This document shows positions 28,861-38,798 of a stretch of 64,000 nucleotides of DNA, piece after piece (the stretch's first letter is position 1; every line of letters begins with the position of its first letter). Source of the stretch: Pseudomonas cavernicola (GTDB lineage: Bacteria > Pseudomonadota > Gammaproteobacteria > Pseudomonadales > Pseudomonadaceae); NCBI RefSeq assembly GCF_003596405.1, contig NZ_QYUR01000002.1:2744501-2808500 (forward strand). The letters are read 5' to 3'. The notes beneath the pieces are model-generated. The model was not told where the DNA came from, ran no database searches, and worked only from the letters and a program-made list of their open reading frames with translations. Both the position numbers and the translations under genes were made by a program.

Positions 28861-29331
28861 ATGAAAGGCGACAAGAAAGTCATCCAGCATCTCAACAAGA
28901 TCCTCGGGAACGAGCTGGTCGCGATCAACCAGTACTTCTTGCACGCGCGCATGTACGAAGACTGGGGCCTGAAAAAGCTCGGTGAGCACGAGTATCACGA
29001 GTCCATCGACGAGATGAAGCATGCGGACACGCTGATCAAGCGCATCCTTTTCCTCGAAGGCCTGCCTAACCTGCAAGACCTCGGCAAAATCCTGATCGGC
29101 GAAAACACCAAGGAAATGCTCGAGTGCGATCTGAAGATCGAGCATAAGGCACACATCGACCTCAAAGACGCCATCGCCTACTGCGAAAGCATTGGTGACT
29201 ACGCCAGCCGTGAGCTGCTGGAAGCTATCCTCAGCTCCGAGGAAGACCACATCGATTGGCTGGAAACCCAGCTGGACCTGATCGACAAGGTCGGCCTGCC
29301 GAACTACCTGCAGTCGCAGATGGACGAATAA
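28861..29331 (+). CDS. bfrB: Bacterioferritin
   Basis: A 156-residue subunit of the 24-mer iron store. Ferroxidase ligands E18, E51, H54, E94, E127 and H130 and the haem ligand M52 are all in place, so this is an active, haem-binding subunit (FtnA/BfrB type). It works with Bfd encoded just upstream. The 197-base gap after bfd includes an AT-rich stretch that may hold its own promoter. Confidence 0.96.
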   Translation: MKGDKKVIQHLNKILGNELVAINQYFLHARMYEDWGLKKLGEHEYHESIDEMKHADTLIKRILFLEGLPNLQDLGKILIGENTKEMLECDLKIEHKAHIDLKDAIAYCESIGDYASRELLEAILSSEEDHIDWLETQLDLIDKVGLPNYLQSQMDE

Positions 29332-29343
29332 ACCGCAGACAAT

Positions 29344-29372
29344 AAAAAGCCCCGCACTGACGGGGCTTTTTA
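29344..29372. terminator. bfrB/grxD terminator
   Basis: AAAAAGCCCCG-CACTGA-CGGGGCTTTTT between convergent genes. Confidence 0.9.
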
Positions 29373-29417
29373 TTGCGCGGGCTTTCTCTCCCGAGTCAGC
29401 CGGCACAGCACTCTGAA

Positions 29418-29744
29418 TCAGGCATCAGCCTTGTGCGTCGCCGCTTTGATCAGGGCTTGCAACTCCCCCTTCTCGAACAGTTCGGCCATGATGTCGCTAC
29501 CGCCGACCAGTTCACCACCGACCCACAGCTGCGGGAAGGTCGGCCAGTTGGCGTACTTCGGCAGGTTGGCGCGGATTTCCGGATTCTGCAGGATGTCGAC
29601 ATAAGCGAACTTCTCGCCGCAAGCCATGACGACCTGCGCAGCTTTAGACGAAAAGCCACACTGTGGGGCATTCGGCGAGCCTTTCATGTACAGCAGAACG
29701 GTGTTGTTAGCGATCTGCTCTTTGATGGTTTCGATGATATCCAT
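29418..29744 (-). CDS. grxD: Monothiol glutaredoxin, Grx4 type
   Basis: A 108-residue CGFS glutaredoxin with Cys29 in QCGFSSKAAQ, and glutathione-binding WPTFPQLWV and GGSDIM. It binds and delivers [2Fe-2S] clusters and fits the iron-centred neighbourhood. ATG 29744 with GGTCCCC upstream is used; an upstream in-frame start would add a 23-residue non-family extension. Confidence 0.95.
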   Translation of the reverse strand: MDIIETIKEQIANNTVLLYMKGSPNAPQCGFSSKAAQVVMACGEKFAYVDILQNPEIRANLPKYANWPTFPQLWVGGELVGGSDIMAELFEKGELQALIKAATHKADA

Positions 29745-29843
29745 GGGGGACCTCAGCACTGGACTTTCCGACTCACGGGTCGGCACGGTGGCGGCATTGT
29801 AACGGAAAGCCAAGCACTTGGCTCGGCCTCCCTTCTTTCAAGA

Positions 29844-31952
29844 TTAAGCCGCTTCGACTTCGACGGGAACACCATTCAAGGCGGCATTGCCAGACAGCGC
29901 ATCGAGTTGACGCTCGTCGGTCAAATCATTCGCGCTGGCCCCCGGTTGCGCACTGGCGATCGCCATCTGCACCCCCGGCCGGCCATGCCCCCAACCGTGC
30001 GGCAAACTGACCACGCCGGGCATCATCTCTTCGCTGGTCGCCACTTCCACCTCGATGGCGCCAACCCGCGAACGCACTCGCACGCGCTGGCCGTCGGCCA
30101 GACCGCGCTTGGCCAGATCCTCGGGATTCATCAGCAGTTGATGGCGCGGCTTGCCCTTCACCAACCGGTGGTAGTTATGCATCCAGGAATTGTTGCTGCG
30201 CACATGGCGACGGCCGATCAGCACCAGTTCGCCGGCCTTGGGTACAGGGTCCGCGGCGAAGCGCGGCAGATCGCTCAATAGCAAGGCAGGGGCAGCCTGG
30301 ACTTTTTTGCCAGGCGTCTTCAGTCGCTCAGCCAGATTGGGTTTGAGCGCCCCCAGATCGATGCCATGAGGATGCTCACGCAGCTTGGCCAACGACAATT
30401 GGTGTTCGGACTTGTCCCCATACAGGCCTACGCGCAGCCCCATATCGATCATCTGCGCCGGCGCCATGGTCGGCTTCAGCTGCGCCCCGGTCTTGGCGGC
30501 AAAGGCCTTGGCCAGGCCGACGAAAATTTCCCAGTCGTGCAGCGCCCCCAGGGGCTTATCCAATACCGGCTCGTTGAAACGGGTAACGTTGCGCACGGCG
30601 AACATATTGAAGGTAGTGTCGTAGTGGTCGTGCTCCAGCGGCCCGGTGGGAGGTAGGATCAGGTCGGCATAGCGCGTGGTCTCGTTGATATAGAAATCGA
30701 CGCTGAGCATGAATTCCAGGCCATCCAGCGCCTGCTCCAGCTGACGGCCGTTGGGCGTGGACAACACGGGGTTGCCGGCGACGGTGATCAACGCGCGGAT
30801 CTGTCCCTCGCCGGGCGTCAACACTTCCTCAGCCAGCGCCGCCACTGGCAGCTCGCTGCTGTATTCCGGAAGGCCGGAGACACGACTCTGCCAACGATTG
30901 AAATTGTTGCCGGAGGTACTGGCCACTAGGTCCAACGCAGGTTCAGTGCAGAGCGCGCCACCCACCCGATCGAGGTTACCGGTGACCAGATTGATCAACT
31001 GGATCAGCCAATGGCAGAGCGTGCCGAAGGCCTGGGTCGACACACCCATGCGGCCATAGCACACCGCTTTATCGGCCGCTGCAAAGTCGCGGGCCAGTTG
31101 GCGAATCTGCTCGGCCGGCACGCCGCAGCGCCCACTCATGGTCTCGGCGGTGAACTCGGCGATGGCCTGGCGTGCCTCATCCAGCCCCTCGACCGGCAGA
31201 TGGCTGGCGCGGGCCAGGCCTTCCTCAAACAGGGTGTTCAACATACCAAAGAGCAGCGCCGCGTCCTGGCCCGGACGCACGAACAGGTGTTGGTCGGCAA
31301 TCGCCGCGGTCTCGCTGCGGCGCGGGTCGACTACCACGATCTTGCCGCCACGCGCTTTGATCGCCTTCAGGCGCTTCTCCACATCTGGCACGGTCATGAT
31401 GCTGCCGTTGGAGGCCAACGGGTTGCCGCCGAGGATCAGCATGAAGTCGGTATTGTCGATATCGCTGATCGGCAGCAGCAGGCCGTGGCCGTACATCTGC
31501 TGGCTGACTAGGTGATGCGGCAACTGGTCCACTGAGGTGGCGGAAAAACGGTTGCGGGTTTTCAGTAAGCCGAGGAAATAGTTGCTGTGGGTCATGATCC
31601 CGTAGTTATGCACGCTGGGGTTGCCATGGTATGTGGCCACCGCATTCTGCCCATGGCGTGCCTGAATCTCGGCGAGGCGGCTGGCGACCAGTTCGAACGC
31701 CTCATCCCAGTCGATGGCCTGCCATTCGCTGCCCACACGACGCATCGGTTGGCGCAGGCGGTCAGGGTCATTCTGAATATCTTGCAGCGCGACGGCCTTC
31801 GGGCAGATATGGCCGCGGCTGAAGCTGTCCTGGGCGTCGCCCTTGATCGAGAGAATCTGCTGACCACCGCTCTCCAGGGCCGTGGTCTCGATGGTCAGAC
31901 CGCAGATGGCTTCGCACAGGTGGCACGCACGGTGGTGGAGGGTCTTGGTCAT
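29844..31952 (-). CDS. Molybdopterin-dependent oxidoreductase (DMSO reductase superfamily)
   Basis: A 702-residue enzyme with an N-terminal [4Fe-4S] motif (CHLCEAICG, later GHICPKA), molybdopterin-binding domains (LGGNPLASNGS, VVVDPRRSETA, GQDAALLFGM) and a C-terminal molydopterin dinucleotide-binding domain (RRHVRSNNSWMHN, SLPHGWGHGRPG). The region where other members carry the metal-ligating Ser, Cys or Sec reads TYHGNPSVHNYG, with no clear Cys or Sec. No twin-arginine signal is present, so it is probably cytoplasmic. No partner subunit is adjacent. Substrate unknown. Confidence 0.85.
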   Translation of the reverse strand: MTKTLHHRACHLCEAICGLTIETTALESGGQQILSIKGDAQDSFSRGHICPKAVALQDIQNDPDRLRQPMRRVGSEWQAIDWDEAFELVASRLAEIQARHGQNAVATYHGNPSVHNYGIMTHSNYFLGLLKTRNRFSATSVDQLPHHLVSQQMYGHGLLLPISDIDNTDFMLILGGNPLASNGSIMTVPDVEKRLKAIKARGGKIVVVDPRRSETAAIADQHLFVRPGQDAALLFGMLNTLFEEGLARASHLPVEGLDEARQAIAEFTAETMSGRCGVPAEQIRQLARDFAAADKAVCYGRMGVSTQAFGTLCHWLIQLINLVTGNLDRVGGALCTEPALDLVASTSGNNFNRWQSRVSGLPEYSSELPVAALAEEVLTPGEGQIRALITVAGNPVLSTPNGRQLEQALDGLEFMLSVDFYINETTRYADLILPPTGPLEHDHYDTTFNMFAVRNVTRFNEPVLDKPLGALHDWEIFVGLAKAFAAKTGAQLKPTMAPAQMIDMGLRVGLYGDKSEHQLSLAKLREHPHGIDLGALKPNLAERLKTPGKKVQAAPALLLSDLPRFAADPVPKAGELVLIGRRHVRSNNSWMHNYHRLVKGKPRHQLLMNPEDLAKRGLADGQRVRVRSRVGAIEVEVATSEEMMPGVVSLPHGWGHGRPGVQMAIASAQPGASANDLTDERQLDALSGNAALNGVPVEVEAA

Positions 31953-32379
31953 GGCCTAGCCTCATATTCTTCTTCGAGACGACCCTTCAGGTCGTGGATT
32001 GAAGACTATGGCGGCAGGCGAGCGACTTCGCTAGGAGCGTTCGTCTTATGAATCGGCAGGCATCAAGCCTACCGATTTAACCCACAGCAGGGCGTCTACC
32101 GCGCCGAGGTGAGCGGGTTTCCCGTCACCTCGGCACAGCCGATGAACGGCCAATTCCAATCATTTTTTCCCCTGAAACAAAATATCCACGTCCTAGCTAG
32201 TCGCATTAATCGCGCAAAGTGCGTATCTTTGGGCCACTGTGCTGCATGTGTACCGCGAATCGCAACTTGGTGTTTAGATCTCGATCCAACCATCTACACG
32301 AATCCGATAACTCTTTGCACTCAGTACTGGCACAGGTTACTGCCTGGACCGCAACCCACTCTGTTCAAGGAGAAACACC
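31953..32379 (+). promoter_or_regulatory. Long leader/promoter region of the cold-shock gene
   Basis: 427 bases with no gene. The right part is AT-richer than its surroundings and ends in AAGGAGAAACACC, a strong ribosome site before ATG 32380. Cold-shock genes usually carry long structured leaders. I see no further motif that I can name. Confidence 0.4.
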
Positions 32380-32592
32380 ATGGCTAATCGCGAAACTGGC
32401 ACCGTTAAATGGTTCAACGATGAAAAAGGCTTCGGCTTCATCACCCCAAGCAATGGCGGCGCTGATCTGTTCGTACATTTCAAAGCAATCCAGAGCGACG
32501 GCTTCAAGAGCCTGAAAGAAGGTCAGACCGTTTCTTTCGTGGCTGCTAAAGGCCAGAAAGGCATGCAAGCTGAAGAAGTTCAGGTAGTCTAA
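32380..32592 (+). CDS. Cold-shock protein (CspA family)
   Basis: A 70-residue single OB-fold nucleic acid chaperone. RNP1 KGFGFIT and RNP2 DLFVHF are intact, and the start [16 protein letters not shown] is typical of the Pseudomonas CspA group. Monocistronic, between a long leader and a strong terminator. Several csp paralogs are normal in pseudomonads, so no specific symbol is given. Confidence 0.95.
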   Translation: MANRETGTVKWFNDEKGFGFITPSNGGADLFVHFKAIQSDGFKSLKEGQTVSFVAAKGQKGMQAEEVQVV

Positions 32593-32609
32593 GACTCCCC
32601 GATCTGATC

Positions 32610-32640
32610 AAAAAAGCCCTGCATCTTGCGGGGCTTTTTT
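32610..32640 (+). terminator. Cold-shock gene terminator
   Basis: AAAAAAGCCCTGC-ATCTT-GCGGGGCTTTTTT. Confidence 0.85.
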
Positions 32641-32699
32641 GTGCCCGGCGTTAGCCCATCGGGCTAAGCACTGGCCTTCGCAACAAGCAGGGCCTCGGC

Positions 32700-32930
32700 T
32701 CAGAAAACCGGGTTATCGCTCTTGTCGATACTGATGACTTTAGCCAGCTCCGCCAGTGCCGCAGTCTCGGCATCGATTTTGTACTCGAAGTGCTGATCGG
32801 CGCAGATACGATGGTAGACCGCGTCGGAATCATCCCCGAGGCGGCGGATGGCCAGAAAAGCTTGCGGCTCCTTGCCAACCATTCTGGCCGCACTCCAAAC
32901 GAGATGATGGGCAAAGGTGCGCTGGCTCAT
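32700..32930 (-). CDS. Hypothetical protein, 76 residues
   Basis: A small soluble protein starting MSQRTFAHHLVWSAARMVGK. It has an Arg/Asp-rich middle (RRLGDDSDAVYHRICAD) and an acidic C-terminal helix (DAETAALAELAKVISIDK). ATG 32930 has AGGAAG upstream. The same frame stays open for another 330 bases upstream without an ATG, which is odd. Not recognised. Confidence 0.55.
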   Translation of the reverse strand: MSQRTFAHHLVWSAARMVGKEPQAFLAIRRLGDDSDAVYHRICADQHFEYKIDAETAALAELAKVISIDKSDNPVF

Positions 32931-33300
32931 GACACTTCCTGCTCTAGGCTCGCCGACAAAAGGTCGACTCTGGCTTTGAGTATGCTCAGTATCCGTGAGC
33001 AGTCCTAGCTCCCAGACGGATGGGGCGGAAACTACGCCCAACGTACCCTGTGCATCCCTGGCAGCCACTTGCGCCACCTGCCACGCCGGTGCAAACAGAC
33101 CTTGATGACCGAGCTGCACCTCGCTTTCATTGCCAACCCGTTGGGCCACAGTGTACAAATGCTCCCCTTCAGCGATGCGGGCAGGGGCAATTTCAGGGTG
33201 GATTGACCTGGGTTGCTGGGCACTGAGCGCAAGAATAACCGTTGCTACAGGCGCATTAGTTAACCTCTGCAGACCGCGTAGTTATTGAACTCTAATGACA

Positions 33301-33346
33301 TGGCGCGACATTTCCTTATAAGATCGCGCCTTCCCCATTTCGTCGC
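33301..33346 (+). promoter_or_regulatory. Possible ArgR operator/promoter of argF
   Basis: GGCGCGACATTTCCTTATAAGATCGCGCC contains a -10-like TATAAG between a GCGACA half-site (complement of TGTCGC, the Pseudomonas ArgR half-site) and GATCGCGCC. CGTCGCA follows at 33341. Position, about 100 bases before argF, is right. Half-sites are imperfect. I see nothing else nameable in 32931-33436. Confidence 0.35.
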
Positions 33347-33436
33347 ACCGTGCGGCCCCTCAGCCGCTGGTCCCGCCTGCTTTTCTCGGAAAACCTGGCT
33401 TATCGATCGGCGCAACTGTTGTACAAAAGGTAGTTA

Positions 33437-34360
33437 ATGATGAGCGCAAGGCACTTTCTCTCGCTAATGGACTGCACGCCCCAAGAGCTGCTGGGCCTGA
33501 TTCGTCGCGGCATCGAGCTGAAAAACCTGCGCAATCGCGGCGTACTCTTCGAGCCGCTGAAGAATCGCGTTCTCGGGATGATCTTCGAGAAAGCCTCGAC
33601 CCGCACCCGCCTGTCGTTTGAAGCGGGCATGATCCAGCTCGGCGGCCAAGCGATATTCCTCTCCCCGCGCGACACTCAGCTAGGCCGTGGCGAGCCGATC
33701 AGCGACTGCGCAATCGTCATGTCGCGCATGCTCGACGCGGTGATGATCCGTACCTTCGCCCACAGCACCCTGAGCGAGTTCGCCGCGCATTCGCGAGTCC
33801 CGGTGATCAACGGCCTGTCGGATGACCTGCACCCCTGCCAACTGCTGGCCGACATGCAGACCTTCTTCGAACAACGTGGCTCGATCCAAGGCAAAACCGT
33901 GGCCTGGATCGGCGACGGCAACAATATGTGCAACAGCTATATCGAGGCCGCACAGCAGTTCGACTTCCAGCTACGCGTCGCCTGCCCCGAGGGTTACGAG
34001 CCGAATGCCAAGTTCCTCGCCCAAGCTGGAGATCGCGTGACCATTGTCCGTGATCCACGTGAGGCCGTGGCCGGTGCTCATCTGGTGAGCACCGACGTGT
34101 GGACGTCGATGGGCCAGGAAGAGGAAACAGCTAAGCGTCTGGCGCTATTCAAACCCTATCAGGTGAACCGCGCCCTGCTTGATCTGGCTGCCACTGATGT
34201 GCTGTTTCTGCACTGCCTGCCGGCCCACCGCGGCGAAGAAATCAGCGAAGACCTACTCGATGACCCGCGCTCGGTGGCCTGGGATCAGGCAGAAAATCGC
34301 CTGCACGCGCAGAAGGCGCTGCTGGAGTTCCTGGTCGAACCGGCATACCACCACGCATGA
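33437..34360 (+). CDS. argF: Anabolic ornithine carbamoyltransferase
   Basis: A 307-residue enzyme forming citrulline from ornithine and carbamoyl phosphate. Carbamoyl phosphate site [25 protein letters not shown], and the ornithine-loop [11 protein letters not shown] are intact. ATG 33437 or the adjacent ATG 33440 may start translation. The stop overlaps the ABC ATPase gene by four bases. Confidence 0.95.
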   Translation: MMSARHFLSLMDCTPQELLGLIRRGIELKNLRNRGVLFEPLKNRVLGMIFEKASTRTRLSFEAGMIQLGGQAIFLSPRDTQLGRGEPISDCAIVMSRMLDAVMIRTFAHSTLSEFAAHSRVPVINGLSDDLHPCQLLADMQTFFEQRGSIQGKTVAWIGDGNNMCNSYIEAAQQFDFQLRVACPEGYEPNAKFLAQAGDRVTIVRDPREAVAGAHLVSTDVWTSMGQEEETAKRLALFKPYQVNRALLDLAATDVLFLHCLPAHRGEEISEDLLDDPRSVAWDQAENRLHAQKALLEFLVEPAYHHA

Positions 34361-35466
34361 GTCATCCTCTGCTGCTTAACCTGCGCGACCTGGCTTGTGG
34401 CTACCGCGAGCAAAGAGTCGTGCAGAACCTCCATCTGCATCTGAACGCCGGTGATATCGGCTGCCTACTCGGACCCTCCGGCTGCGGTAAGACCACCACG
34501 CTGCGCGCCATCGCCGGTTTCGAACCGGTGCTGGAAGGCGAGATTCAGCTAGCCGATGAAGTCATCTCGCGCGCCGGTTTCACCCTGGCGCCGGAGAAGC
34601 GCAGGATCGGCATGGTATTCCAGGACTATGCACTGTTCCCCCATCTGAGCGTGGCCGAGAACGTCGCCTTCGGTATCCGCAAACACCCCGAGCGTGAGCG
34701 GGTGACCGCCGAACTGCTGGAACTGGTCAAACTGTCCGCGCTGAGCAAGCGCTACCCCCATGAGCTCTCTGGCGGCCAGCAACAGCGGGTGGCCCTAGCC
34801 CGCGCGCTGGCCCCGGAACCGCAACTGCTGCTGCTCGACGAACCCTTCTCCAACCTGGATGGCGAGCTGCGCCGACGCCTCAGTCATGAAGTGCGCGACA
34901 TCCTCAAGGCGCGTGGCACCAGCGCGATTCTGGTCACCCATGATCAGGAAGAAGCCTTCGCCGTCAGCGATCACGTCGGCGTGTTCAAGGAAGGCCGGCT
35001 GGAGCAATGGGACACGCCCTACAACCTCTATCACGAGCCTCTGACGCCGTTTGTCGCGAGCTTTATCGGCCAGGGCTACTTCATCCGGGGCCAACTGCTC
35101 AGTCACGACTCGGTGCAGACCGAATTGGGGGTGATCCGCGGCAACCGTGCTTACACTTGGCCGCCCGGCAGCGCTGTGGATGTGTTGCTGCGGCCGGACG
35201 ATATTGTCTACGCCCCGGACAGTGAGCAAAAAGCCTTGATCGTCGGTAAGACCTTCCTCGGCGCCGCTACCCTGTACCGCCTGCAACTCGCCACCGGCAG
35301 CCAGCTGGAATCGATCTTCCCCAGCCACGCCGATCACCAGCCGGGCGAGCACGTCGGTATTCGCGTCGCCGCCGATCACCTGGTGGTATTCCCGGCCCAG
35401 GGCAGTGTCGCCGCGCAGGTCGCATTGCCTGACTCCGGCGTGCGCCGTTACAGCAGCACCACCTGA
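34357..35466 (+). CDS. ABC transporter ATP-binding protein (FbpC/PotA type), orphan
   Basis: A 369-residue ATPase of an import system. Walker [11 protein letters not shown]-loop [10 protein letters not shown], signature [15 protein letters not shown], Walker [13 protein letters not shown] and switch His TVTH-type [10 protein letters not shown] are all present. A C-terminal TOBE-like regulatory domain (about 250-350) follows. No permease or binding-protein gene is nearby, so its partners must be elsewhere. ATGA overlap with argF suggests co-translation. Iron(III), polyamine or another substrate cannot be told apart from sequence alone. Confidence 0.88.
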   Translation: MSHPLLLNLRDLACGYREQRVVQNLHLHLNAGDIGCLLGPSGCGKTTTLRAIAGFEPVLEGEIQLADEVISRAGFTLAPEKRRIGMVFQDYALFPHLSVAENVAFGIRKHPERERVTAELLELVKLSALSKRYPHELSGGQQQRVALARALAPEPQLLLLDEPFSNLDGELRRRLSHEVRDILKARGTSAILVTHDQEEAFAVSDHVGVFKEGRLEQWDTPYNLYHEPLTPFVASFIGQGYFIRGQLLSHDSVQTELGVIRGNRAYTWPPGSAVDVLLRPDDIVYAPDSEQKALIVGKTFLGAATLYRLQLATGSQLESIFPSHADHQPGEHVGIRVAADHLVVFPAQGSVAAQVALPDSGVRRYSSTT

Positions 35467-36236
35467 TCGCGGCCGTTGCCCTTAGCCTGATACAGCGCAC
35501 TATCGGCCCGCTGCATGGTGTCTTCCCAAGGCTCCACGGAGCAATAGCGGCTCACGCCGACCGACAGGGTCAGGCGCAACTCCGGACAATTCTGCCAACT
35601 GGTACCACGCAGGGTTTGCCGCAAGCGTTCGAGCACTTGCTGGGCACCTGCCACGTCGGTGCGCGAGAGCACCAAGAGAAACTCCTCGCCGCCTAAGCGC
35701 GCGACAAAATCCACATCGCGCACCGCCTGCTCAAACAACCGCGCCAGCTGACACAGCACGCTATCGCCACCAGCATGCCCATAGCGGTCGTTTACGCCTT
35801 TGAACAAATCCAGATCGATCAGGCACAAGACAAAGCCATAGGTGCCGCGGTCGGCCAAAGCCTTTTGCTGGCCGAGGATGTCCTTGGCGAAACGACGGTT
35901 GTACAGCCCAGTCAGCTCATCGGTAATCGCCAGGTGCTGGATGCGCTCCAGCGCCTGCTGCAAATCACGGTTGCGCTCCTGCAGAGCATCGCGCAACCCG
36001 CTCATTTCCAGGCCGAGGATGGACACCCCGCCCATCAGCACGAAGAACGCCAGTGCGCGGATCGACTCAACGCGCAGATCAACAGCCGCGCCCTGCTGCA
36101 GCAAAACAGCTATCAACACGGCATAGCAGGCTGCGGCGAACAGTCCGACTCGGACGAAGCCAGCCAAATTGAGGCGAAAGGCGCCGTTGCGGTGGACACC
36201 CAGAAACTCTGGGCGCAACTGCAATACACCTACTGA
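35448..36236 (-). CDS. Diguanylate cyclase, N-terminal membrane domain apparently truncated
   Basis: The C-terminal GGDEF domain (about 160 residues) is complete. It has the active-site loop RLGGEEF, an inhibitory-site RDVD exactly five residues before GGEEF, and DELTGLYNRRF at the start, so c-di-GMP synthesis with product inhibition is expected. Upstream only about 75 residues of a multi-helix membrane domain remain (LQLRPEFLG, then two helices and a short coiled coil). No ATG or GTG is at a plausible place; TTG 36224 and 36218 are the first candidates. The frame stays open to 36545, but that part is antisense to the next gene. Convergent 3' overlap of 19 bases with the ABC ATPase gene. Confidence 0.7.
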   Translation of the reverse strand, partial: SVGVLQLRPEFLGVHRNGAFRLNLAGFVRVGLFAAACYAVLIAVLLQQGAAVDLRVESIRALAFFVLMGGVSILGLEMSGLRDALQERNRDLQQALERIQHLAITDELTGLYNRRFAKDILGQQKALADRGTYGFVLCLIDLDLFKGVNDRYGHAGGDSVLCQLARLFEQAVRDVDFVARLGGEEFLLVLSRTDVAGAQQVLERLRQTLRGTSWQNCPELRLTLSVGVSRYCSVEPWEDTMQRADSALYQAKGNGRDQVVLL

Positions 36237-36241
36237 CGAGA

Positions 36242-36263
36242 CAAGCCCCGGCATGCCGGGGCA
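36242..36263. terminator. GC-rich palindrome between divergent genes
   Basis: AAGCCCCGGC-AT-GCCGGGGC palindrome. It has no T-run, and lies upstream of both the GGDEF and PilJ-like genes, so its role is uncertain. Confidence 0.3.
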
Positions 36264-36314
36264 TTGAATTTGCGTGGCGGCCGCAATGCCGCCGCGCCCC
36301 CAGGAGACATTCAG

Positions 36315-37091
36315 ATGCTCAAGCGCCTCCTCCTGCTGATCGGCCTGAGCCTGCTCAGCCTGCCTAGCTGGGCCCTGCTCAGCGATGCCGAAGCCATGAA
36401 CCTGTCTGGCATGCAGCGCATGCTCAGCCAACGCATCGCCAAGAACTACCTGATGATAGGTGCGGAGATCCGCGCCGAGGTGGCCATCCAGCAGCTCGAC
36501 CAGAGCGTGGCCAAATTCGAGAGCAACTACCAAGCCCTCAGCCAATACGCACCCACCGACGAGATTCGCATCGCCCTCAGCGACACCGGGAAGACCTGGA
36601 ACAGCTACCGTGAACTGGCGCTGTCACTCCCGGACAAACAGCAGGCCCCACAGCTGCTGGAACTGAGCGACCAGCTGCTGGTCCAGAGCGAGAAGCTGGT
36701 GCAACTGATCGAACGCCATACCGGCAGCCAGGGTGCGCACCTGGTCAACCGCAGCGGCCGCCAGCGCATGCTCAGCCAACGCATCGCCAAGCTCTATGTA
36801 GCCATCAGCTGGCACCTGCCGATCAGCCAGCTGGATGCGCAATTCCAGCGCGCAGTGGATGAGTTCGATGTGGCGCTGAAAGAACTACGGAGCGCCGAGC
36901 AGAACACCCCGGCAATCCGCAAGGCCCTGCAACAGGTGGATGCGCAATGGAGCTTCGCGCGCACCGGCTTCCGTCTCTCGGCCGACTCGCACTACGTACC
37001 GACGGTGATCGCCACCACCACCGAGACCCTGCTGTGGCAGATGAACGAGCTGACCTCGCAGTACGAGACCGTGATGCTGGCCGGCTCGTGA
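36315..37091 (+). CDS. Periplasmic PilJ-type sensory domain protein
   Basis: A 258-residue exported protein with a signal peptide (1-20, ending WA) and two copies of the PilJ/type IV pilus transducer N-terminal helix motif (MQRMLSQRIAKNYL and RQRMLSQRIAKLYV). It is all alpha-helical. It has no chemoreceptor signalling part, so it is a free-standing ligand-binding domain. Good ribosome site (AGGAGACATTCAG). Such proteins are near c-di-GMP enzymes in other pseudomonads. The divergent neighbour here is a GGDEF protein, so a shared signal pathway is possible but inferred. Confidence 0.8.
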   Translation: MLKRLLLLIGLSLLSLPSWALLSDAEAMNLSGMQRMLSQRIAKNYLMIGAEIRAEVAIQQLDQSVAKFESNYQALSQYAPTDEIRIALSDTGKTWNSYRELALSLPDKQQAPQLLELSDQLLVQSEKLVQLIERHTGSQGAHLVNRSGRQRMLSQRIAKLYVAISWHLPISQLDAQFQRAVDEFDVALKELRSAEQNTPAIRKALQQVDAQWSFARTGFRLSADSHYVPTVIATTTETLLWQMNELTSQYETVMLAGS

Positions 37092-37116
37092 AGCAACCCG
37101 CAGTGCTGATTCGGGC

Positions 37117-37177
37117 GTAGGAGCGGATTTATCCGCGATAGGGCGTTCGAGTCCATCGCGGATAAATCCGCTCCTAC
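37117..37177. repeat. REP-like palindrome
   Basis: GTAGGAGCGGATTTATCCGCG with its inverted copy CGCGGATAAATCCGCTCCTAC, 61 bases in all; the typical Pseudomonas REP pair form. Related GTAGGAGC-type elements are at 46593-46660 and 48169-48234. Confidence 0.85.
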
Positions 37178-37247
37178 CAAAAGCCGGCTGGGTTTCGCTG
37201 GAAAACCCCTCGACCCATCCTAGCCAGCGCGTCTTACCTAAACCACT

Positions 37248-38735
37248 TCAGCCCTCGCTGCGCACCCGCTGCACGGCATCCAGCCAGCCGGCGTAGAGTT
37301 TGCTGCGGTGATCCTCTGCCATCCGCGGGGTAAAGCGCTGCTGCCGATGCCAGTGCCTGCCGATGGCCTCCAGGTCAGGATAGAGACCTGCCTGCAGCCC
37401 GGCCAAGTACGCCACACCTAGCGCGGTGGTCTCGGTCACTTCCGGACGCTCCACCGGCACGCCAAGGATGTCGGCGAGAAACTGCATGACCCAGTTGTTC
37501 TCCACCATGCCGCCATCGACCCGCAACGCACTGGGTGCCGCGGCACCGTCCTGGCGCATGGCCTCGAGCAGGTCGCGGGTTTGATAGCAGACCGACTGCA
37601 GGCCCGCAGTGACGATTTCCTTGATTCCAGTATCGCGGGTCAACCCGAAGATCGCCCCCCGCGCCTTCGGGTCCCAGTACGGCGCACCGAGCCCGGTAAA
37701 GGCCGGCACCAAGTAGACGCCGCAGGAATCGCCAGTTTGTTCGGCCATGGCCTCGGTGTCGCGCGCATGGCTGATCAGCTTGATCCCATCGCGCAGCCAC
37801 TGCACCGCCGCGCCGGCGACGAAAATGCTGCCCTCCACCGCGTAGGTGACCTTGCCGTGCAGGCGATAACCGACGGTGGTGAGCAGGCGATTCTGCGAGG
37901 TGACAGGCCGGTCGCCGGTGTTCTGGATCATGAAGCAACCGGTGCCGTAGGTACTTTTCACCATACCGGGCTGGAAACAGGCTTGGCCGATCAGCGCGGC
38001 CTGTTGGTCGCCGGCCATACCCAACACCGGGATGCTGGCACCAAGCAGGCTCGCGTCAGTGCAGCCGAAGTCCGCCGCACAATCCAGCACCTCCGGCAGC
38101 AGGCTGGCGGGGATGTCGAACAGTTTGAGCAGCTCGGCGTCCCACTGCTGCGAGTGGATATTGAACAACGAGGTGCGCGAGGCGTTGGTCGCGTCAGTTT
38201 TGTGCGACTTGCCTCCGGTCAGGCGCCACAGCAGGAAGCTATCGACGGTGCCGAAGCGCAACTCACCCCGCTCGGCGCGCTCGCGGGCACCTGGCACATG
38301 CTCAAGAATCCAGCGTAATTTGGTGGCAGAGAAATAGGGGTCGATCAGCAGCCCGGTCTTGGCCGCCACTGCGGCCTCATGGCCAGCTGCCTTGAGTTCG
38401 GCACAATAATCGGCGGTACGTCGATCTTGCCAGACGATCGCCGGATGGATTGGCGTACCGCTGAGAGCATCCCAAACCAGAGTGGTTTCCCGTTGGTTGG
38501 TAATGCCGATGGCGGCGATTTCAGAGGCCTTCAGCCCACTTTGCTGCAACGCCTCACGGCAGACCTTGAGAGTGGTCAGCCAAAGGTCTTCGCCGTCATG
38601 CTCGACCCAGCCATCCTTGGGAAAATACTGCTTGAACTCCTGCTGCGCCCGCGCCACCGGCAAGCCCCGGGCACTGAAGACAATCGCCCGACTGCTGGTA
38701 GTGCCTTGGTCGATGGCAAGAAGGTACTGGGGCAT
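37248..38735 (-). CDS. glpK: Glycerol kinase
   Basis: A 495-residue FGGY kinase forming glycerol-3-phosphate. [12 protein letters not shown] at the start, [22 protein letters not shown] and [18 protein letters not shown] are intact. ATG 38735 is the family start. In P. aeruginosa the order is glpF-glpK-glpR-glpD on one strand. Here glpK points away from glpR-glpD, follows ybaK, and glpF is not adjacent. Confidence 0.96.
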   Translation of the reverse strand: MPQYLLAIDQGTTSSRAIVFSARGLPVARAQQEFKQYFPKDGWVEHDGEDLWLTTLKVCREALQQSGLKASEIAAIGITNQRETTLVWDALSGTPIHPAIVWQDRRTADYCAELKAAGHEAAVAAKTGLLIDPYFSATKLRWILEHVPGARERAERGELRFGTVDSFLLWRLTGGKSHKTDATNASRTSLFNIHSQQWDAELLKLFDIPASLLPEVLDCAADFGCTDASLLGASIPVLGMAGDQQAALIGQACFQPGMVKSTYGTGCFMIQNTGDRPVTSQNRLLTTVGYRLHGKVTYAVEGSIFVAGAAVQWLRDGIKLISHARDTEAMAEQTGDSCGVYLVPAFTGLGAPYWDPKARGAIFGLTRDTGIKEIVTAGLQSVCYQTRDLLEAMRQDGAAAPSALRVDGGMVENNWVMQFLADILGVPVERPEVTETTALGVAYLAGLQAGLYPDLEAIGRHWHRQQRFTPRMAEDHRSKLYAGWLDAVQRVRSEG

Positions 38736-38798
38736 CACGGCTTCCTTATTATTTTGACGGCGTAATTGTTGCGATTCCAACCGGCGATTTGCGTTGGT

